Below, piece by piece: positions 1-9,291 of a stretch of 64,000 nt of DNA (position 1 is its first letter; every line of letters begins with the position of its first letter). Source of the DNA: Saccharicrinis sp050589685 (GTDB lineage: Bacteria > Bacteroidota > Bacteroidia > Bacteroidales > Marinilabiliaceae); NCBI RefSeq assembly GCF_050589685.1, contig NZ_JBNGOS010000032.1:21815-85814 (forward strand), written 5' to 3'. The position numbers and the translations under genes were made by a program. Below the pieces are notes generated by a model. The model was given only the letters and a program-made list of their open reading frames with translations, made no database searches and had not been told where the DNA came from.

Positions 1-2
1 CG

Positions 3-1256
3 CAATTCGCTAATGTTACCTCCGGTTTTACCGAAGAGGCCTCTTACGATTCTACTCAGCTAAAAATTGCATATACCAGAAACAAATGGCTCGGAGATCC
101 ATATTCTAAAAATAAAATTACCATTTACGAACTCACCAGTAAGGTCCCTTCCCAAAACCTTGTGAGCACTCAATTTAACCCAAGCGGATTATTTGACGAA
201 GCAAACCCAATAGGTGCGCTTGAGTTTATGTACGAATTAACAGATGCAGAGAGAGATAGCCTACTGACAGAAGAAGAGAGGGAATCCACATTAGAAGATG
301 ACGAAAAGCTGGATCTGGCCTGGTCCAAAATAAATAATACACGTACCTTAACCATTGACATCGATGACGCAATTGGAGCAAAGATATTCAATGCCGGCGA
401 AGATGTCATTACCGACGACGAAAGTCTGGAACAAGTTATTAAAGGCATATATGTTAGATCTGAATCTGTTGATGGTAACAGGGGAAACCTGGGTTTTGCA
501 AACAGCACCTCATTATACGTTCATGGCTCTTATACCTATATTCCGGATAGTAACCAAATGGATGTAATAGACACTGCCATCGTTACTAAGTCTTTCGGTT
601 TTGGTCAGGAGAACAAAAAAATACAATTTTACAACAATGACTACACGGAGTCGGTAATAGACTTTAACAGTGCAAACGTAGATAAAATGTACTTGCAAGG
701 CTTAGGAGGCACTATGGCTAAGGTAAATATTAGTGATGAATTTATTGAAAAATGGCGCAGTATTCTTCCCGATCCCGACGAGGAGATAGATGAAAATGAT
801 CCCATAACCAGCCTTGCATCGGTAGAGCTCTCCTTTTACATTGACATAGATACAACCATTACAGACTATAACGACAACCTACCACAGACCATTTATTTAT
901 ACATCAAAAATAGCGAAGGCGAGTTTGAAAGCCCGGTTTTTAATTTAAATGCAAGTATCGAATCGGCTGCATTCTCAAATGCCGTGTTTAGCGAAACAGA
1001 AGAAGGCGCTTATAAATATACATTTACTCTTGAAAGTGGATTTTTTGAGACCTTAATTGATGATACGCCCAAATACCCTATTAACGGAGAAAGAAATTAC
1101 AAAGAACTATACCTAAGTGTTGCTGATGTTATTTCTGATAACGTACACTACACATTTGACAGGGTTGCCCTTCACGGCATGTCAATTACACCAAGTGAGC
1201 AAGATGTTACCATTCAACCATCAAACATTACAATAAAGTATGTTGAGATTGAATAA
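3..1256 (+). CDS. DUF4270-family protein, 5' end outside window
   Basis: The reading frame is open from the first complete codon at position 3 to the stop at 1254-1256, so the start lies upstream of the window. The visible 417 residues are acidic and rich in beta-strand-type sequence. Short motifs such as KITIYELTSK and SLYVHGSYTY fit the Bacteroidota-specific DUF4270 family of exported, usually lipid-anchored proteins of unknown function. A GTG at 162 could be mistaken for a start, but the upstream codons continue the same frame and composition without a stop, so it is internal. The lipobox cannot be checked because the N terminus is missing. In related genomes such genes often sit near glgA or glmS; here DUF4954 and glmS follow. 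Family assignment is by recognition of pattern, not a search. Confidence 0.7.
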   Translation, partial: QFANVTSGFTEEASYDSTQLKIAYTRNKWLGDPYSKNKITIYELTSKVPSQNLVSTQFNPSGLFDEANPIGALEFMYELTDAERDSLLTEEERESTLEDDEKLDLAWSKINNTRTLTIDIDDAIGAKIFNAGEDVITDDESLEQVIKGIYVRSESVDGNRGNLGFANSTSLYVHGSYTYIPDSNQMDVIDTAIVTKSFGFGQENKKIQFYNNDYTESVIDFNSANVDKMYLQGLGGTMAKVNISDEFIEKWRSILPDPDEEIDENDPITSLASVELSFYIDIDTTITDYNDNLPQTIYLYIKNSEGEFESPVFNLNASIESAAFSNAVFSETEEGAYKYTFTLESGFFETLIDDTPKYPINGERNYKELYLSVADVISDNVHYTFDRVALHGMSITPSEQDVTIQPSNITIKYVEIE

Positions 1257-1740
1257 TAAACCCAAAATCGTTATTACGCTTCATCTAAATGCCAATCCGA
1301 TGATCCAAATCTAAGCAATCTAATATTTTCTATACCGATAGCATCGGTAAGGCTGAAGCCTTTTGATATAAAGGAATTTTTAAAATTCCTAATGATAGGA
1401 CTCGGGTAAATATTTCTTAAAATAAACATTAGCTGCTATCCGAATTATTGGATGGCAGTTTTTTTTATGCGATTACCTAAAATTCGTAATGGATTCCCCG
1501 GAAAATTAAATGCATCGTTTGCAGATTCTACTAAGTGCATCATCTTCATTATTCAAATATCCCCCCAAATAGCGATAAAACCTTTACACCGGATAATACA
1601 CCAAGTAAACTTTATATTGGCTGTGGATATATGGGTTTACCCGAACGGAGATGACAATTCCATGTTTTCACTTTTTCGGTGATACAATACGCCACTAATT
1701 TTCTTATTTTAGCCCCGTAACAACAACTGATACTAAAGCC
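1257..1740. other. 484-bp intergenic region with stacked palindromes
   Basis: No convincing gene. It holds three consecutive inverted repeats: TACCGAT/ATCGGTA (1333-1349), AAGGCT/AGCCTT (1349-1362) and a 9-bp-arm palindrome AGGAATTTT/AAAATTCCT (1372-1390). A terminator-like hairpin follows at 1433-1466. The stretch 1467-1740 is featureless apart from T-rich sequence ahead of the DUF4954 start. A 76-codon frame at 1452-1682 begins inside the terminator and has no recognisable protein features. Confidence 0.6.
1433..1466 (+). terminator. Rho-independent terminator after DUF4270 gene
   Basis: Stem CTGCTATCC/GGATGGCAG with an 8-nt loop (one G-T pair) is followed by eight T residues at 1459-1466. 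It lies 177 bp past the stop codon, so the transcript would carry the three upstream palindromes in its 3' UTR. Confidence 0.8.
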
Positions 1741-3702
1741 ATGTCGTACAGAAACCTAACAAAAGATGAAACCAAAGCACTTGAAAGCCAGAACTGCATA
1801 GCCATTGATGGCTGGGATAAGGTACAGGTAACAACGGACTTCGTTTGCACTAACATAAAAAATGTCACTTTCTCAGGCAAAAATTACCTGGGTGCGTTTT
1901 ATGATAAAATTCCACTGCCATCCAAAACATATGACTTTAGCGGTATATACAACGCTCGTTTACACAATTGCACCATTAAAAACAGATGTTACATTAAAAA
2001 TATTGGAACTGCCATTTCCAATTACATTATCCAGGAGGATTGTATCATCCAGCATGTAGGTACATTGATGGCTGAAGGAGAATCCTCTTTTGGAAATGGA
2101 ACTGAAGTTAATCCGGTAAACGAAGCCGGGGGAAGAGAAGTTATCATTTATGATGAGCTTTCCGCTCACACAGCATACCTAATGGCATTTTATCGCCATA
2201 AACCAAAATTAATAGAAAACCTGGAAAAAACTATTTTAAGCAAGGTCCAAAGCATAACCTCAAAAACAGGATACATAGGCAAAAACACCGCTATACTAAA
2301 TTGTGGGATGCTTAAAAACATTAAAACAGGATCCGATGCTATTCTGGAGGGTGTTCCATATTTAAGCAATGGCTCCATCAACAGCACATCCGATGCTCCA
2401 ACTTATATTGGGACAGGAGTAAATGCTGCCGATTTTATTGTCTCATCGGGATCCACCGTTAGCGACAACGCATATCTAAGGCACTGTTTTGTTGGACAAG
2501 GCTGTGAGATTGCCAATTCGTATACTGCAGAAAATTCTTTGTTCTTTGCCAACAGCCAATGTTTGCAGGGTGAAGCCTGCAGCATATTTGCGGGGCCTTT
2601 CACGGTAACACACCATAAATCAACCCTGCTGATTGCCGGATACTATTCTTTTTTTAACGCCGGCAGCGGAACAAACCAGAGCAACCACATGTACAAATTG
2701 GGTCCGGTTCATCAAGGTATCATTGAAAGAGGCGGGAAAACAGGCAGTGACTCGTACGTTATGTGGCCAGCCCAAATCGGGGCCTTCACCATGATATTAG
2801 GACGCCATTACAGCAATCCTGACATTTCCTCCCTTCCCTTTTCTTATTTGATTGAAAATGACGGGAAGAGCATTCTAATGCCCGCCCAAAACATTTTTAA
2901 CGTTGGGGTTACGCGCGACGCTCAAAAATGGCCCAAGAGGGATAAACGAAAAGGTAAAAACCCGCTGGATTATGTTATTAGCGAGGCCTTAAACCCACAT
3001 ACAATCAACAAGATATTAGATGGCATTGAGATACTCAAGCAACTTCAGCAAAAAGCATCGCCTCAGGGTAAAAACCTGATGTACAAAAACACACAGCTTT
3101 CTTTAATCTCTATAATTCGGGGAATTAAATTGTACGAGCAAGCGTTGGTCAAATATGTAGGAGATGAATTGATTTATGCCATAAAAAGAGCGAATTTTGA
3201 TAGTATTAAAAAGTCATTTGTTTATCCCGAAAACAACCAATGGGTCGATTTGGCGGGGTTACTTTGTAAAACATCTATTCTTGATGTGTTTATAGAAGAA
3301 ATGGAGACCAACAAACCAAACACCGGAGATTGGAATACGTTTTACAACAAACAATTCAATGCATACAACAAGCTTAAACAAGCACACGCATTCAACGTTT
3401 TAAAACAGTATTTCAATATCGATATAGTTTCTTGCACAAACGAAGAAATATCGAACTTTGTTAAAAACTGGATGGATAATAACACAAAGGTGAAGAACTC
3501 CATTCTAATGGATGCGAAAAAAGAGTTTAACACAAAAAGCAAGATAGGATTTGGAATTGATGGCGATATTGAATCCAGAGATATTGATTTCAGTCTGGTC
3601 AGGGGAAAGGTGGAAGACAATTCCTTTGTGAAGGGATTAGAATTAGAATACGACAATATAAACAAAGAAGCAGAGTTATTAATTAATCAACTCACTAAAT
3701 AA
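1741..3702 (+). CDS. DUF4954 family protein (left-handed beta-helix-like)
   Basis: This 653-residue protein starts MSYRNLTKDETKALE and matches the DUF4954 family, which is essentially restricted to Bacteroidota and has no established function. The first ~400 residues have short hexapeptide-like strands (for example GTGVNAADFIVSSGSTV and NAYLRHCFVGQGCEIAN), as in left-handed beta-helix nucleotidyl- or acyltransferases. The C-terminal 250 residues are charged and helical. There is no signal peptide, so it is probably cytoplasmic. It ends 62 bp before glmS on the same strand. Together with the beta-helix shape this suggests a link to sugar-nucleotide or amino-sugar metabolism, but that is inference. 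Confidence 0.75.
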   Translation: MSYRNLTKDETKALESQNCIAIDGWDKVQVTTDFVCTNIKNVTFSGKNYLGAFYDKIPLPSKTYDFSGIYNARLHNCTIKNRCYIKNIGTAISNYIIQEDCIIQHVGTLMAEGESSFGNGTEVNPVNEAGGREVIIYDELSAHTAYLMAFYRHKPKLIENLEKTILSKVQSITSKTGYIGKNTAILNCGMLKNIKTGSDAILEGVPYLSNGSINSTSDAPTYIGTGVNAADFIVSSGSTVSDNAYLRHCFVGQGCEIANSYTAENSLFFANSQCLQGEACSIFAGPFTVTHHKSTLLIAGYYSFFNAGSGTNQSNHMYKLGPVHQGIIERGGKTGSDSYVMWPAQIGAFTMILGRHYSNPDISSLPFSYLIENDGKSILMPAQNIFNVGVTRDAQKWPKRDKRKGKNPLDYVISEALNPHTINKILDGIEILKQLQQKASPQGKNLMYKNTQLSLISIIRGIKLYEQALVKYVGDELIYAIKRANFDSIKKSFVYPENNQWVDLAGLLCKTSILDVFIEEMETNKPNTGDWNTFYNKQFNAYNKLKQAHAFNVLKQYFNIDIVSCTNEEISNFVKNWMDNNTKVKNSILMDAKKEFNTKSKIGFGIDGDIESRDIDFSLVRGKVEDNSFVKGLELEYDNINKEAELLINQLTK

Positions 3703-3764
3703 GAGTACGTGTTAAAAGCCTTTGCTTTGTCACATTACATAACGAAACAAAACAACCAAATAAT

Positions 3765-5600
3765 ATGTGTGGAATAGTTGCCTACGTAGGTGATAAAGTA
3801 GCCTACCCAATTTTAATAAAAGGATTACAACGATTAGAATACAGAGGATATGATTCAGCAGGTGTAGCTTTGGTCAACGCAGGCACGCACACCTACAAAT
3901 GCTTAGGGAAAGTAAAAGACCTTGAGAATCATGCTAAAGGAAAACACTTATCCGGAACTATTGGGATAGGACATACACGTTGGGCTACACACGGAGAACC
4001 CAATGATATAAACGCCCACCCGCATACTTCCATGAACGGAAAATTCACCTTGGTTCACAACGGGATTATTGAAAACTACGCTCACTTAAAAAAGGAATTG
4101 ATTGCCAGGGGATATGAATTCCAGAGCGAGACGGACACCGAGGTATTGGTGAACCTGATAGAAAATATTTATCAGGAACAAAAGGTAAACGCAGAAATCG
4201 CAGTAAGATTAGCGCTTTCTAAGGTAATTGGAGCCTACGGACTGGTAATATCCTGTGAAGATGAAAAAGACCAATTAATTGCAGCTCGTAAAGGTAGCCC
4301 TTTGGTAATTGGCGTTGGCGATAAGGAATATTTCCTGGCATCAGATGCCTCCCCTATTGTTGAATATACTGATCAGGTTATTTACATGAATGATGAAGAT
4401 GTTGCCATTATAACCAAAGACGATTTAGTATTAAAAAACATTCAGAACGATGCTCAAAAGCCTAAAATACAAAAAGTAGAGCTAACCATCGACGAAATCG
4501 ACAAAGGTGATTACGAGCATTATATGCTGAAAGAAATTCATGAACAACCTTCATCCATCGGAGATACTTTCAGAGGTAGAATCTCCATTGATAAAACCAA
4601 AATATTCCTAGGTGGCATCATCGATGTAATGCCTAAACTTACACAGGCCAAAAGAATAATCATTGTAGCTTGCGGAACTTCCTGGCACGCAGCCATGGTT
4701 GGGGAGTACCTATTTGAAGAATACGCCCGCATTCCCGTCGAAGTGGAATATGCTTCGGAATTTAGATATAGAAATCCGGTGATTAATGCCGATGATGTTT
4801 TAATCGCTATTTCGCAAAGCGGTGAAACTGCTGATACACTGGCGGCAATTAAAATGGCCAAGGAACATGGCGCTACCATACTGGGCATATGCAATGTAGT
4901 GGGATCATCCATTCCTCGCGAGACGGATGCCGGAGTATATACGCACGCAGGACCTGAAATTGGGGTTGCTTCCACAAAGGCATTTACTTCACAAGTTACT
5001 GTTTTAACCATGATGGCCTTTATGTTAGGAAGAAAACGAGGTTCTCTTTACGATGAATTATACAAGCAGCTGATTCATGAATTAACACTCGTTCCTGAAA
5101 AAATAAAGATCATTTTAAAGTCGGAACAATATATCAAAAGCATTGCCGAATTATACAAAGACGCCACCAACTCGCTTTATTTAGGCAGAGGGTTTTTATT
5201 CCCTGTGGCTTTGGAAGGTGCACTTAAACTCAAGGAAATATCTTACATCCATGCAGAGGGATACCCTGCTGCCGAAATGAAACACGGTCCCATTGCACTC
5301 ATCGACGAAAACATGCCGGTATTTGTGTTGGCCACCAAGGATAAATCGTACGAAAAAATTGTAAGCAACATCCAAGAGGTAAAAGCACGTAACGGTAAGG
5401 TGATAGCCATTGTAACCGAGGGGGATGAAACCATTAAAAAACTGGCAGACCACGTTATCGAGGTGCCTGATTCGCACGAGGCTGTTGCACCACTTTTAAC
5501 CGTGGTTCCATTGCAAATAGTATCGTACCATATCGCGGTGATGAGAGGTTGTAACGTTGACCAACCCAGGAACCTGGCCAAGTCGGTAACCGTTGAATAG
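3765..5600 (+). CDS. glmS: glutamine--fructose-6-phosphate aminotransferase
   Basis: GlmS makes glucosamine-6-phosphate from fructose-6-phosphate and glutamine, the first committed step to UDP-GlcNAc for peptidoglycan and lipid A. The protein begins MCGIVAYVGD; Cys2 is the N-terminal nucleophile of the glutaminase domain (about residues 1-220), and the RGYDSAG and HTRWATHG motifs are present. Two SIS isomerase domains follow, with CGTSWHA near residue 302 and the C-terminal PRNLAKSVTVE end typical of the family. Length 611 residues is normal. No glmS ribozyme-like leader is evident in the 62-bp gap to the upstream gene, with which it may be co-transcribed. Confidence 0.97.
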   Translation: MCGIVAYVGDKVAYPILIKGLQRLEYRGYDSAGVALVNAGTHTYKCLGKVKDLENHAKGKHLSGTIGIGHTRWATHGEPNDINAHPHTSMNGKFTLVHNGIIENYAHLKKELIARGYEFQSETDTEVLVNLIENIYQEQKVNAEIAVRLALSKVIGAYGLVISCEDEKDQLIAARKGSPLVIGVGDKEYFLASDASPIVEYTDQVIYMNDEDVAIITKDDLVLKNIQNDAQKPKIQKVELTIDEIDKGDYEHYMLKEIHEQPSSIGDTFRGRISIDKTKIFLGGIIDVMPKLTQAKRIIIVACGTSWHAAMVGEYLFEEYARIPVEVEYASEFRYRNPVINADDVLIAISQSGETADTLAAIKMAKEHGATILGICNVVGSSIPRETDAGVYTHAGPEIGVASTKAFTSQVTVLTMMAFMLGRKRGSLYDELYKQLIHELTLVPEKIKIILKSEQYIKSIAELYKDATNSLYLGRGFLFPVALEGALKLKEISYIHAEGYPAAEMKHGPIALIDENMPVFVLATKDKSYEKIVSNIQEVKARNGKVIAIVTEGDETIKKLADHVIEVPDSHEAVAPLLTVVPLQIVSYHIAVMRGCNVDQPRNLAKSVTVE

Positions 5601-5608
5601 ACTAACAA

Positions 5609-5637
5609 TAAAAAATCCTGTGCTTTTGCACAGGATT
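5609..5637 (-). terminator. terminator of rfbB, in convergent gap with glmS
   Basis: Perfect 10-bp stem AATCCTGTGC/GCACAGGATT with a 4-nt loop. On the minus strand it is followed by a run of six T (A-run at 5609-5614), so it primarily ends the rfbB transcript. The hairpin may also stabilise the glmS 3' end. Confidence 0.85.
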
Positions 5638-5664
5638 CACAAGATAAAAATGGTTTAGCAGTTT

Positions 5665-6717
5665 TTATCTTTCTTCGTATTGTTTCTGATAATACTTTTC
5701 ATAGGTGCCATCTGTAATATTTGTCATCCACTCTTCGTTGGCCAAATACCAGTCAATGGTTCTTTCTATTCCCTCTTCGAACTGAAGCGATGGTTCCCAA
5801 CCCAATTCATTCATTAACTTGGACGAATCGATGGCGTAACGCATATCGTGACCTGCTCTATCCTTTACATAGGTTATTAAGCCAGCACACGTTCCTGCCG
5901 GTCGATCCAATTTACGATCCAGCACTTCACACATCTTTCGGATCAAATCTATATTGGTCCACTCATTGATACCCCCGATATTATACGTCTCCCCGTTTTT
6001 TCCTTTATGATAAATCATATCAATGGCACGAGCGTGATCAATCACAAAAAGCCAATCCCTGACATTTTCCCCTTTACCATAAATAGGAATCGGTCTCATG
6101 TTTTTTATATTGTTGATGGCCAGTGGAATTAATTTTTCGGGAAACTGATTCGGCCCATAATTATTTGAACAATTTGAAATCACAACCGGCATTCCATAGG
6201 TATGGTGATAAGCACGCACCAAATGGTCGCTGCTTGCCTTTGATGAAGAATAAGGGCTGCGGGGGTCGTAAGCTGTAGTTTCGGTAAACAGTCCGGTTTC
6301 TCCCAACGAACCATACACTTCATCAGTGGAAATATGATAAAACAGTTTTCCTTCGTAATTATCTTTCCAAATATTTTTAGCCGCATTTAGTAAGTTTACC
6401 GTACCTAAAATATTGGTCTTAATAAAAGAAAGTGGATCGGAAATCGAACGGTCTACATGGGACTCAGCCGCTAAATGTATAACACCATCAAAATGGTGCT
6501 CCGCAAACAGATTGTTCATTAATTCCTCCGACACGACGTCCCCTTTGACAAAAGTATAGTTCGGCTCGTTTTCAATATCTTTCAAGTTCTCCAGGTTACC
6601 CGCATAAGTTAAAGCATCCAAATTAAAAATATGGTACTGCGGATATTGCTGAACAAACAAACGTACCACATGCGAGCCAATAAATCCGGCCCCTCCGGTA
6701 ATTAGAATTTTCTTCAT
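5665..6717 (-). CDS. rfbB: dTDP-glucose 4,6-dehydratase
   Basis: RfbB (RmlB) converts dTDP-glucose to dTDP-4-keto-6-deoxyglucose, the branch point for rhamnose and 3-amino-deoxysugars. It is an extended SDR: GGAGFIGSH near the N terminus binds NAD, the active-site Tyr/Lys pair lies in YSSSKASSDH around residue 156, and the STDEVYG segment is family-specific. Length 350 is normal. The usual neighbours rmlA, rmlC and rmlD are absent. The gene is flanked by its own terminator and separated from galE by another, so it is probably monocistronic. Its product is the substrate of the FdtA-type isomerases at 18.3-19.1 kb. Confidence 0.95.
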   Translation of the reverse strand: MKKILITGGAGFIGSHVVRLFVQQYPQYHIFNLDALTYAGNLENLKDIENEPNYTFVKGDVVSEELMNNLFAEHHFDGVIHLAAESHVDRSISDPLSFIKTNILGTVNLLNAAKNIWKDNYEGKLFYHISTDEVYGSLGETGLFTETTAYDPRSPYSSSKASSDHLVRAYHHTYGMPVVISNCSNNYGPNQFPEKLIPLAINNIKNMRPIPIYGKGENVRDWLFVIDHARAIDMIYHKGKNGETYNIGGINEWTNIDLIRKMCEVLDRKLDRPAGTCAGLITYVKDRAGHDMRYAIDSSKLMNELGWEPSLQFEEGIERTIDWYLANEEWMTNITDGTYEKYYQKQYEER

Positions 6718-6786
6718 AGAACAATGGTATCTTTAAAATTTATAGCGTCGAATTCATTTATTCTGCAATATATCACTTCGACGGAT

Positions 6787-6816
6787 AAAAAAAAAGGTTG
6801 TTCCCAGCGAACAACC
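6787..6816 (-). terminator. terminator of galE
   Basis: Stem GGTTGTTC/GAACAACC with a 5-nt loop. On the minus strand it is followed by a long T-run (A-run at 6787-6795). It lies 60 bp after the galE stop and before the rfbB start, separating the two sugar-nucleotide genes into different transcripts. Confidence 0.85.
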
Positions 6817-6876
6817 TTCCTATTTGACGAAAACTTTGTTAAGCTCGCCTAACAAGCTATATTTTATATCCTTCTC

Positions 6877-7905
6877 TTAATTAATGCCTCTCACATTTTT
6901 TTCCCATTTCCAAGCCGAAGCCAAGGTTTCCTCCAGGGTTTTTTCCGATTTCCAGCCCAGTTCGCTGTTACCGTAGGAAGTATCCGCCCAAATTTTTTCA
7001 ATATCACCGGCTCTCCTGCCAACCACTTTATATTTTAAGTCAACGCCGTTTACTTTAATAAATGCTTTGACCAATTGCATGACAGAATATCCTTCGCCGG
7101 TTCCTACGTTGAAAAATTCGTAGTTGGCTTTCTTTTTACCTTCAATTAATCTGTTGATGGCTACAACATGTGCCTTCGACAAATCAACCACATTGATGTA
7201 ATCCCTCACCGCAGTTCCATCAGGTGTATCATAATCATCTCCAAATACACTTAATTCCTCCCGAAGGCCTGCAGCTGTTTGTGTGATAAATGGTACCAAA
7301 TTATTGGGAACACCCACCGGAAACTCTCCAATCAAACCTGATTCATGTGCACCTATCGGATTAAAATAACGTAAAGCAATGCAGTTGACATCCTCATTGA
7401 CCTTACAGAAATCGCGCATTATATCCTCACAAATTGCCTTTGTGTTTCCGTATGGGGATTCTGCTTCTTTACGTGGTGTTGCTTCGGTAACAGGCAATAC
7501 ATCAGGCTGACCGTAAACGGTACAAGAAGAAGAAAACACCAAATGCGCAATGCCATATTTTTTCATCCCTGCCAACAAATTCATTAACGAATTTAGGTTG
7601 TTACGGTAATATTCCAAAGGTTTCTGAACCGATTCGCCCACTGCTTTAAAAGCGGCAAAATGAATAATCGCTTCAATATTACGGTACTTTCGAAAGAACT
7701 CATCTGTCAAAACACTATCCGACAAATCGAATTGCTCAAAAGCAGGTCGAACACCTGTAATTTTTTCGATGTTATCCAATACCTCAATCTGAGAATTAGA
7801 CAAGTCATCAACGACAACTACCTCAAATCCAGAATTCTGTAATTCCACCACAGTGTGTGAACCAATATAACCGGTTCCGCCTGTAACCAATATTTGCTTA
7901 CCCAT
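6877..7905 (-). CDS. galE: UDP-glucose 4-epimerase
   Basis: GalE interconverts UDP-glucose and UDP-galactose (or the N-acetyl forms) with bound NAD. GGTGYIGSH is at residues 8-16 and the catalytic YGNTK (Tyr/Lys) near residue 151, with SSSCTVYG upstream supplying the serine of the triad. Length 342 is typical. It could serve the Leloir pathway, relevant to an organism that degrades galactans, or supply UDP-galactose for the surface polysaccharide cluster. It ends at its own terminator, and the nearest upstream gene is divergent. Confidence 0.95.
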   Translation of the reverse strand: MGKQILVTGGTGYIGSHTVVELQNSGFEVVVVDDLSNSQIEVLDNIEKITGVRPAFEQFDLSDSVLTDEFFRKYRNIEAIIHFAAFKAVGESVQKPLEYYRNNLNSLMNLLAGMKKYGIAHLVFSSSCTVYGQPDVLPVTEATPRKEAESPYGNTKAICEDIMRDFCKVNEDVNCIALRYFNPIGAHESGLIGEFPVGVPNNLVPFITQTAAGLREELSVFGDDYDTPDGTAVRDYINVVDLSKAHVVAINRLIEGKKKANYEFFNVGTGEGYSVMQLVKAFIKVNGVDLKYKVVGRRAGDIEKIWADTSYGNSELGWKSEKTLEETLASAWKWEKNVRGIN

Positions 7906-8115
7906 ATCCTTTATTAAATAATTATAACTTCTATCGTTTGAGTTCGTAAAAATAACAAATAAACCGTCAAATCAAACATTTATTTTTATCAAATTATTGT
8001 TAAAAGCCTGTACTTAAATTATTTAAACTAGTGGGTACTTGTCGGTTTTTTCTAATTCTCAACAAGTTATTAACAGATGTTCATAACAGGACTGTACATC
8101 CATGCTTTTTTTTAT

Positions 8116-8123
8116 TATTTTTG
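8116..8123 (+). promoter_or_regulatory. Bacteroidota -7 element next to HU/SPOR start
   Basis: TATTTTTG matches TAnnTTTG exactly. It ends only 4 bp before the chosen ATG at 8128, which would give a transcript starting at or next to the start codon. No clear TTTG is seen 19-21 bp upstream, so this is tentative. Confidence 0.4.
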
Positions 8124-8127
8124 CATT

Positions 8128-9075
8128 ATGCTTCATCTAGAAAAACATATCAACGACTTACTTTATTTATACGATTGTGTAATAGTTCCTGGACTGGGTG
8201 GTTTTGTTGCAAACAAACAGAATGCAGAGCTAAATGAAAAAACCGGAGTGTTCAGTCCTCCTTGCCGAAAAATAGGTTTTAACAAAAGCCTGTCACATAA
8301 CGACGGTTTATTAATAAAACACATTGCCAATGCCGAGGGAATCAGCTACGAAGAATGCTACAACAAATTGACTAAGCATATCAGCATTCTTAAATTTCAA
8401 CTAGGAAAAGGTGAGAGCATTGAAATTGGTTCCGCAGGTGAACTTAAAAACGATGCTATGGGCAATACCCTATTTATTCCTTCACAGGAAGAATCGTTTT
8501 CGACAGATTCATTTGGTTTAACTACCTTCCATTTTAACACCTTAGCCCAACTCAAGGAGCAAAAAGAGCCAACACGAAGATTGGTTCGAAGGACACTCAA
8601 TGCGAAAAGCACCCGTCAAATAGCGGCCAGTGCTGCATTAATAATAGGTTTTTTACTGGTTACGCCAGACTTTGGAAACCAAACGCAACAAAGTAACTTC
8701 ACCGGCATGTTCCCCAAAATGGAACAAACAACCATTGTTAAAAATGTTGAAGTAGCAGAAAAACGGGAAGTTACCAATGAAGAAATCACTAATCCTATTG
8801 AAGCTGAACCTGTGACTATAGCAGAAACTGTACCAGTAACAGTAAAGAACAGATATTTTATTATTGCAGGCAGTTTTAAAGTTGAACAACCGGCCCGGGT
8901 ATTCCTGGGTAAATTGAAACATAAGGGCATTCAAAATGCAGAGATCATATCTTCCAATGGTCGGTTTCGAGTTTCTTTGGAAGGATTCATGGATAAGCAA
9001 ACCGCGATTGACGCTTTAAATAACTATCGGGAGACCAATGGGTATAGATCTGCCTGGCTCCTGTCGCAGAAGTAA
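8128..9075 (+). CDS. HU-CCDC81 / SPOR domain envelope protein
   Basis: Start chosen at ATG 8128 (MLHLEKHINDLLYLYDCVIV), because family members begin at this point and the 17 extra codons upstream are not conserved-looking. The first ~150 residues form the paired HU-CCDC81 modules with the signature IVPGLGGFVAN. A single transmembrane segment follows around residues 173-190 (AASAALIIGFLLVTPDF), then a low-complexity spacer. The C-terminal SPOR-type domain (YFIIAGSFKVEQPARVFLGK) binds denuded peptidoglycan glycan strands. The architecture suggests a cytoplasmic nucleoid- or DNA-like module tethered to the septal cell wall; exact function is unknown. Confidence 0.8.
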   Translation: MLHLEKHINDLLYLYDCVIVPGLGGFVANKQNAELNEKTGVFSPPCRKIGFNKSLSHNDGLLIKHIANAEGISYEECYNKLTKHISILKFQLGKGESIEIGSAGELKNDAMGNTLFIPSQEESFSTDSFGLTTFHFNTLAQLKEQKEPTRRLVRRTLNAKSTRQIAASAALIIGFLLVTPDFGNQTQQSNFTGMFPKMEQTTIVKNVEVAEKREVTNEEITNPIEAEPVTIAETVPVTVKNRYFIIAGSFKVEQPARVFLGKLKHKGIQNAEIISSNGRFRVSLEGFMDKQTAIDALNNYRETNGYRSAWLLSQK

Positions 9076-9085
9076 TTCTTTACAA

Positions 9086-9120
9086 AAAAAAGCTATCCAA
9101 TAATTGGGCAGCTTTTTTTT
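9086..9120 (+). terminator. terminator of HU/SPOR gene
   Basis: Hairpin built on AAGC-TATCC / GGGCA-GCTT with a 7-nt loop followed by eight T residues at 9113-9120, directly after the stop codon. Confidence 0.85.
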
Positions 9121-9199
9121 ATTTTCAGAAATCCTGATTTGAGCTCAATTCAACGGACGCTGAGTGCAAATAGGTATTTCCCGCTCCTATCTTTTTATC

Positions 9200-9277
9200 G
9201 CCACTTTTTAAGGTGGCAACTCAAACAACGTAAACAATGTCTTTAGTTGAAATTATGCTCCGCTTTTTAAGGCGGAG
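9200..9277. repeat. two hairpins with shared core and different stems
   Basis: GCCAC/GTGGC at 9200-9217 and CTCCGC/GCGGAG at 9258-9277 both enclose the same CTTTTTAAGG core. The two stems differ in sequence but each pairs completely. They lie between the convergent HU/SPOR and asd genes; neither is followed by a T-run on either strand, so they are not standard terminators. Confidence 0.6.
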
Positions 9278-9291
9278 TAATAGCATTAAAA

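Noticed and set aside
1452..1682. 76-codon frame
   Set aside because: It starts inside the terminator hairpin and shows no conserved or membrane features.
3703..3764. glmS ribozyme
   Set aside because: Only 62 bp separate the genes and no ribozyme core was recognised; such ribozymes are mainly in Firmicutes.
4538..5011. 157-codon minus-strand frame within glmS
   Set aside because: It is antisense to the conserved SIS region of GlmS; glmS explains the coding signal.
8077..8127. Extended start for the HU/SPOR gene
   Set aside because: The extra 17 codons are hydrophobic and not family-like; the domain starts at 8128.
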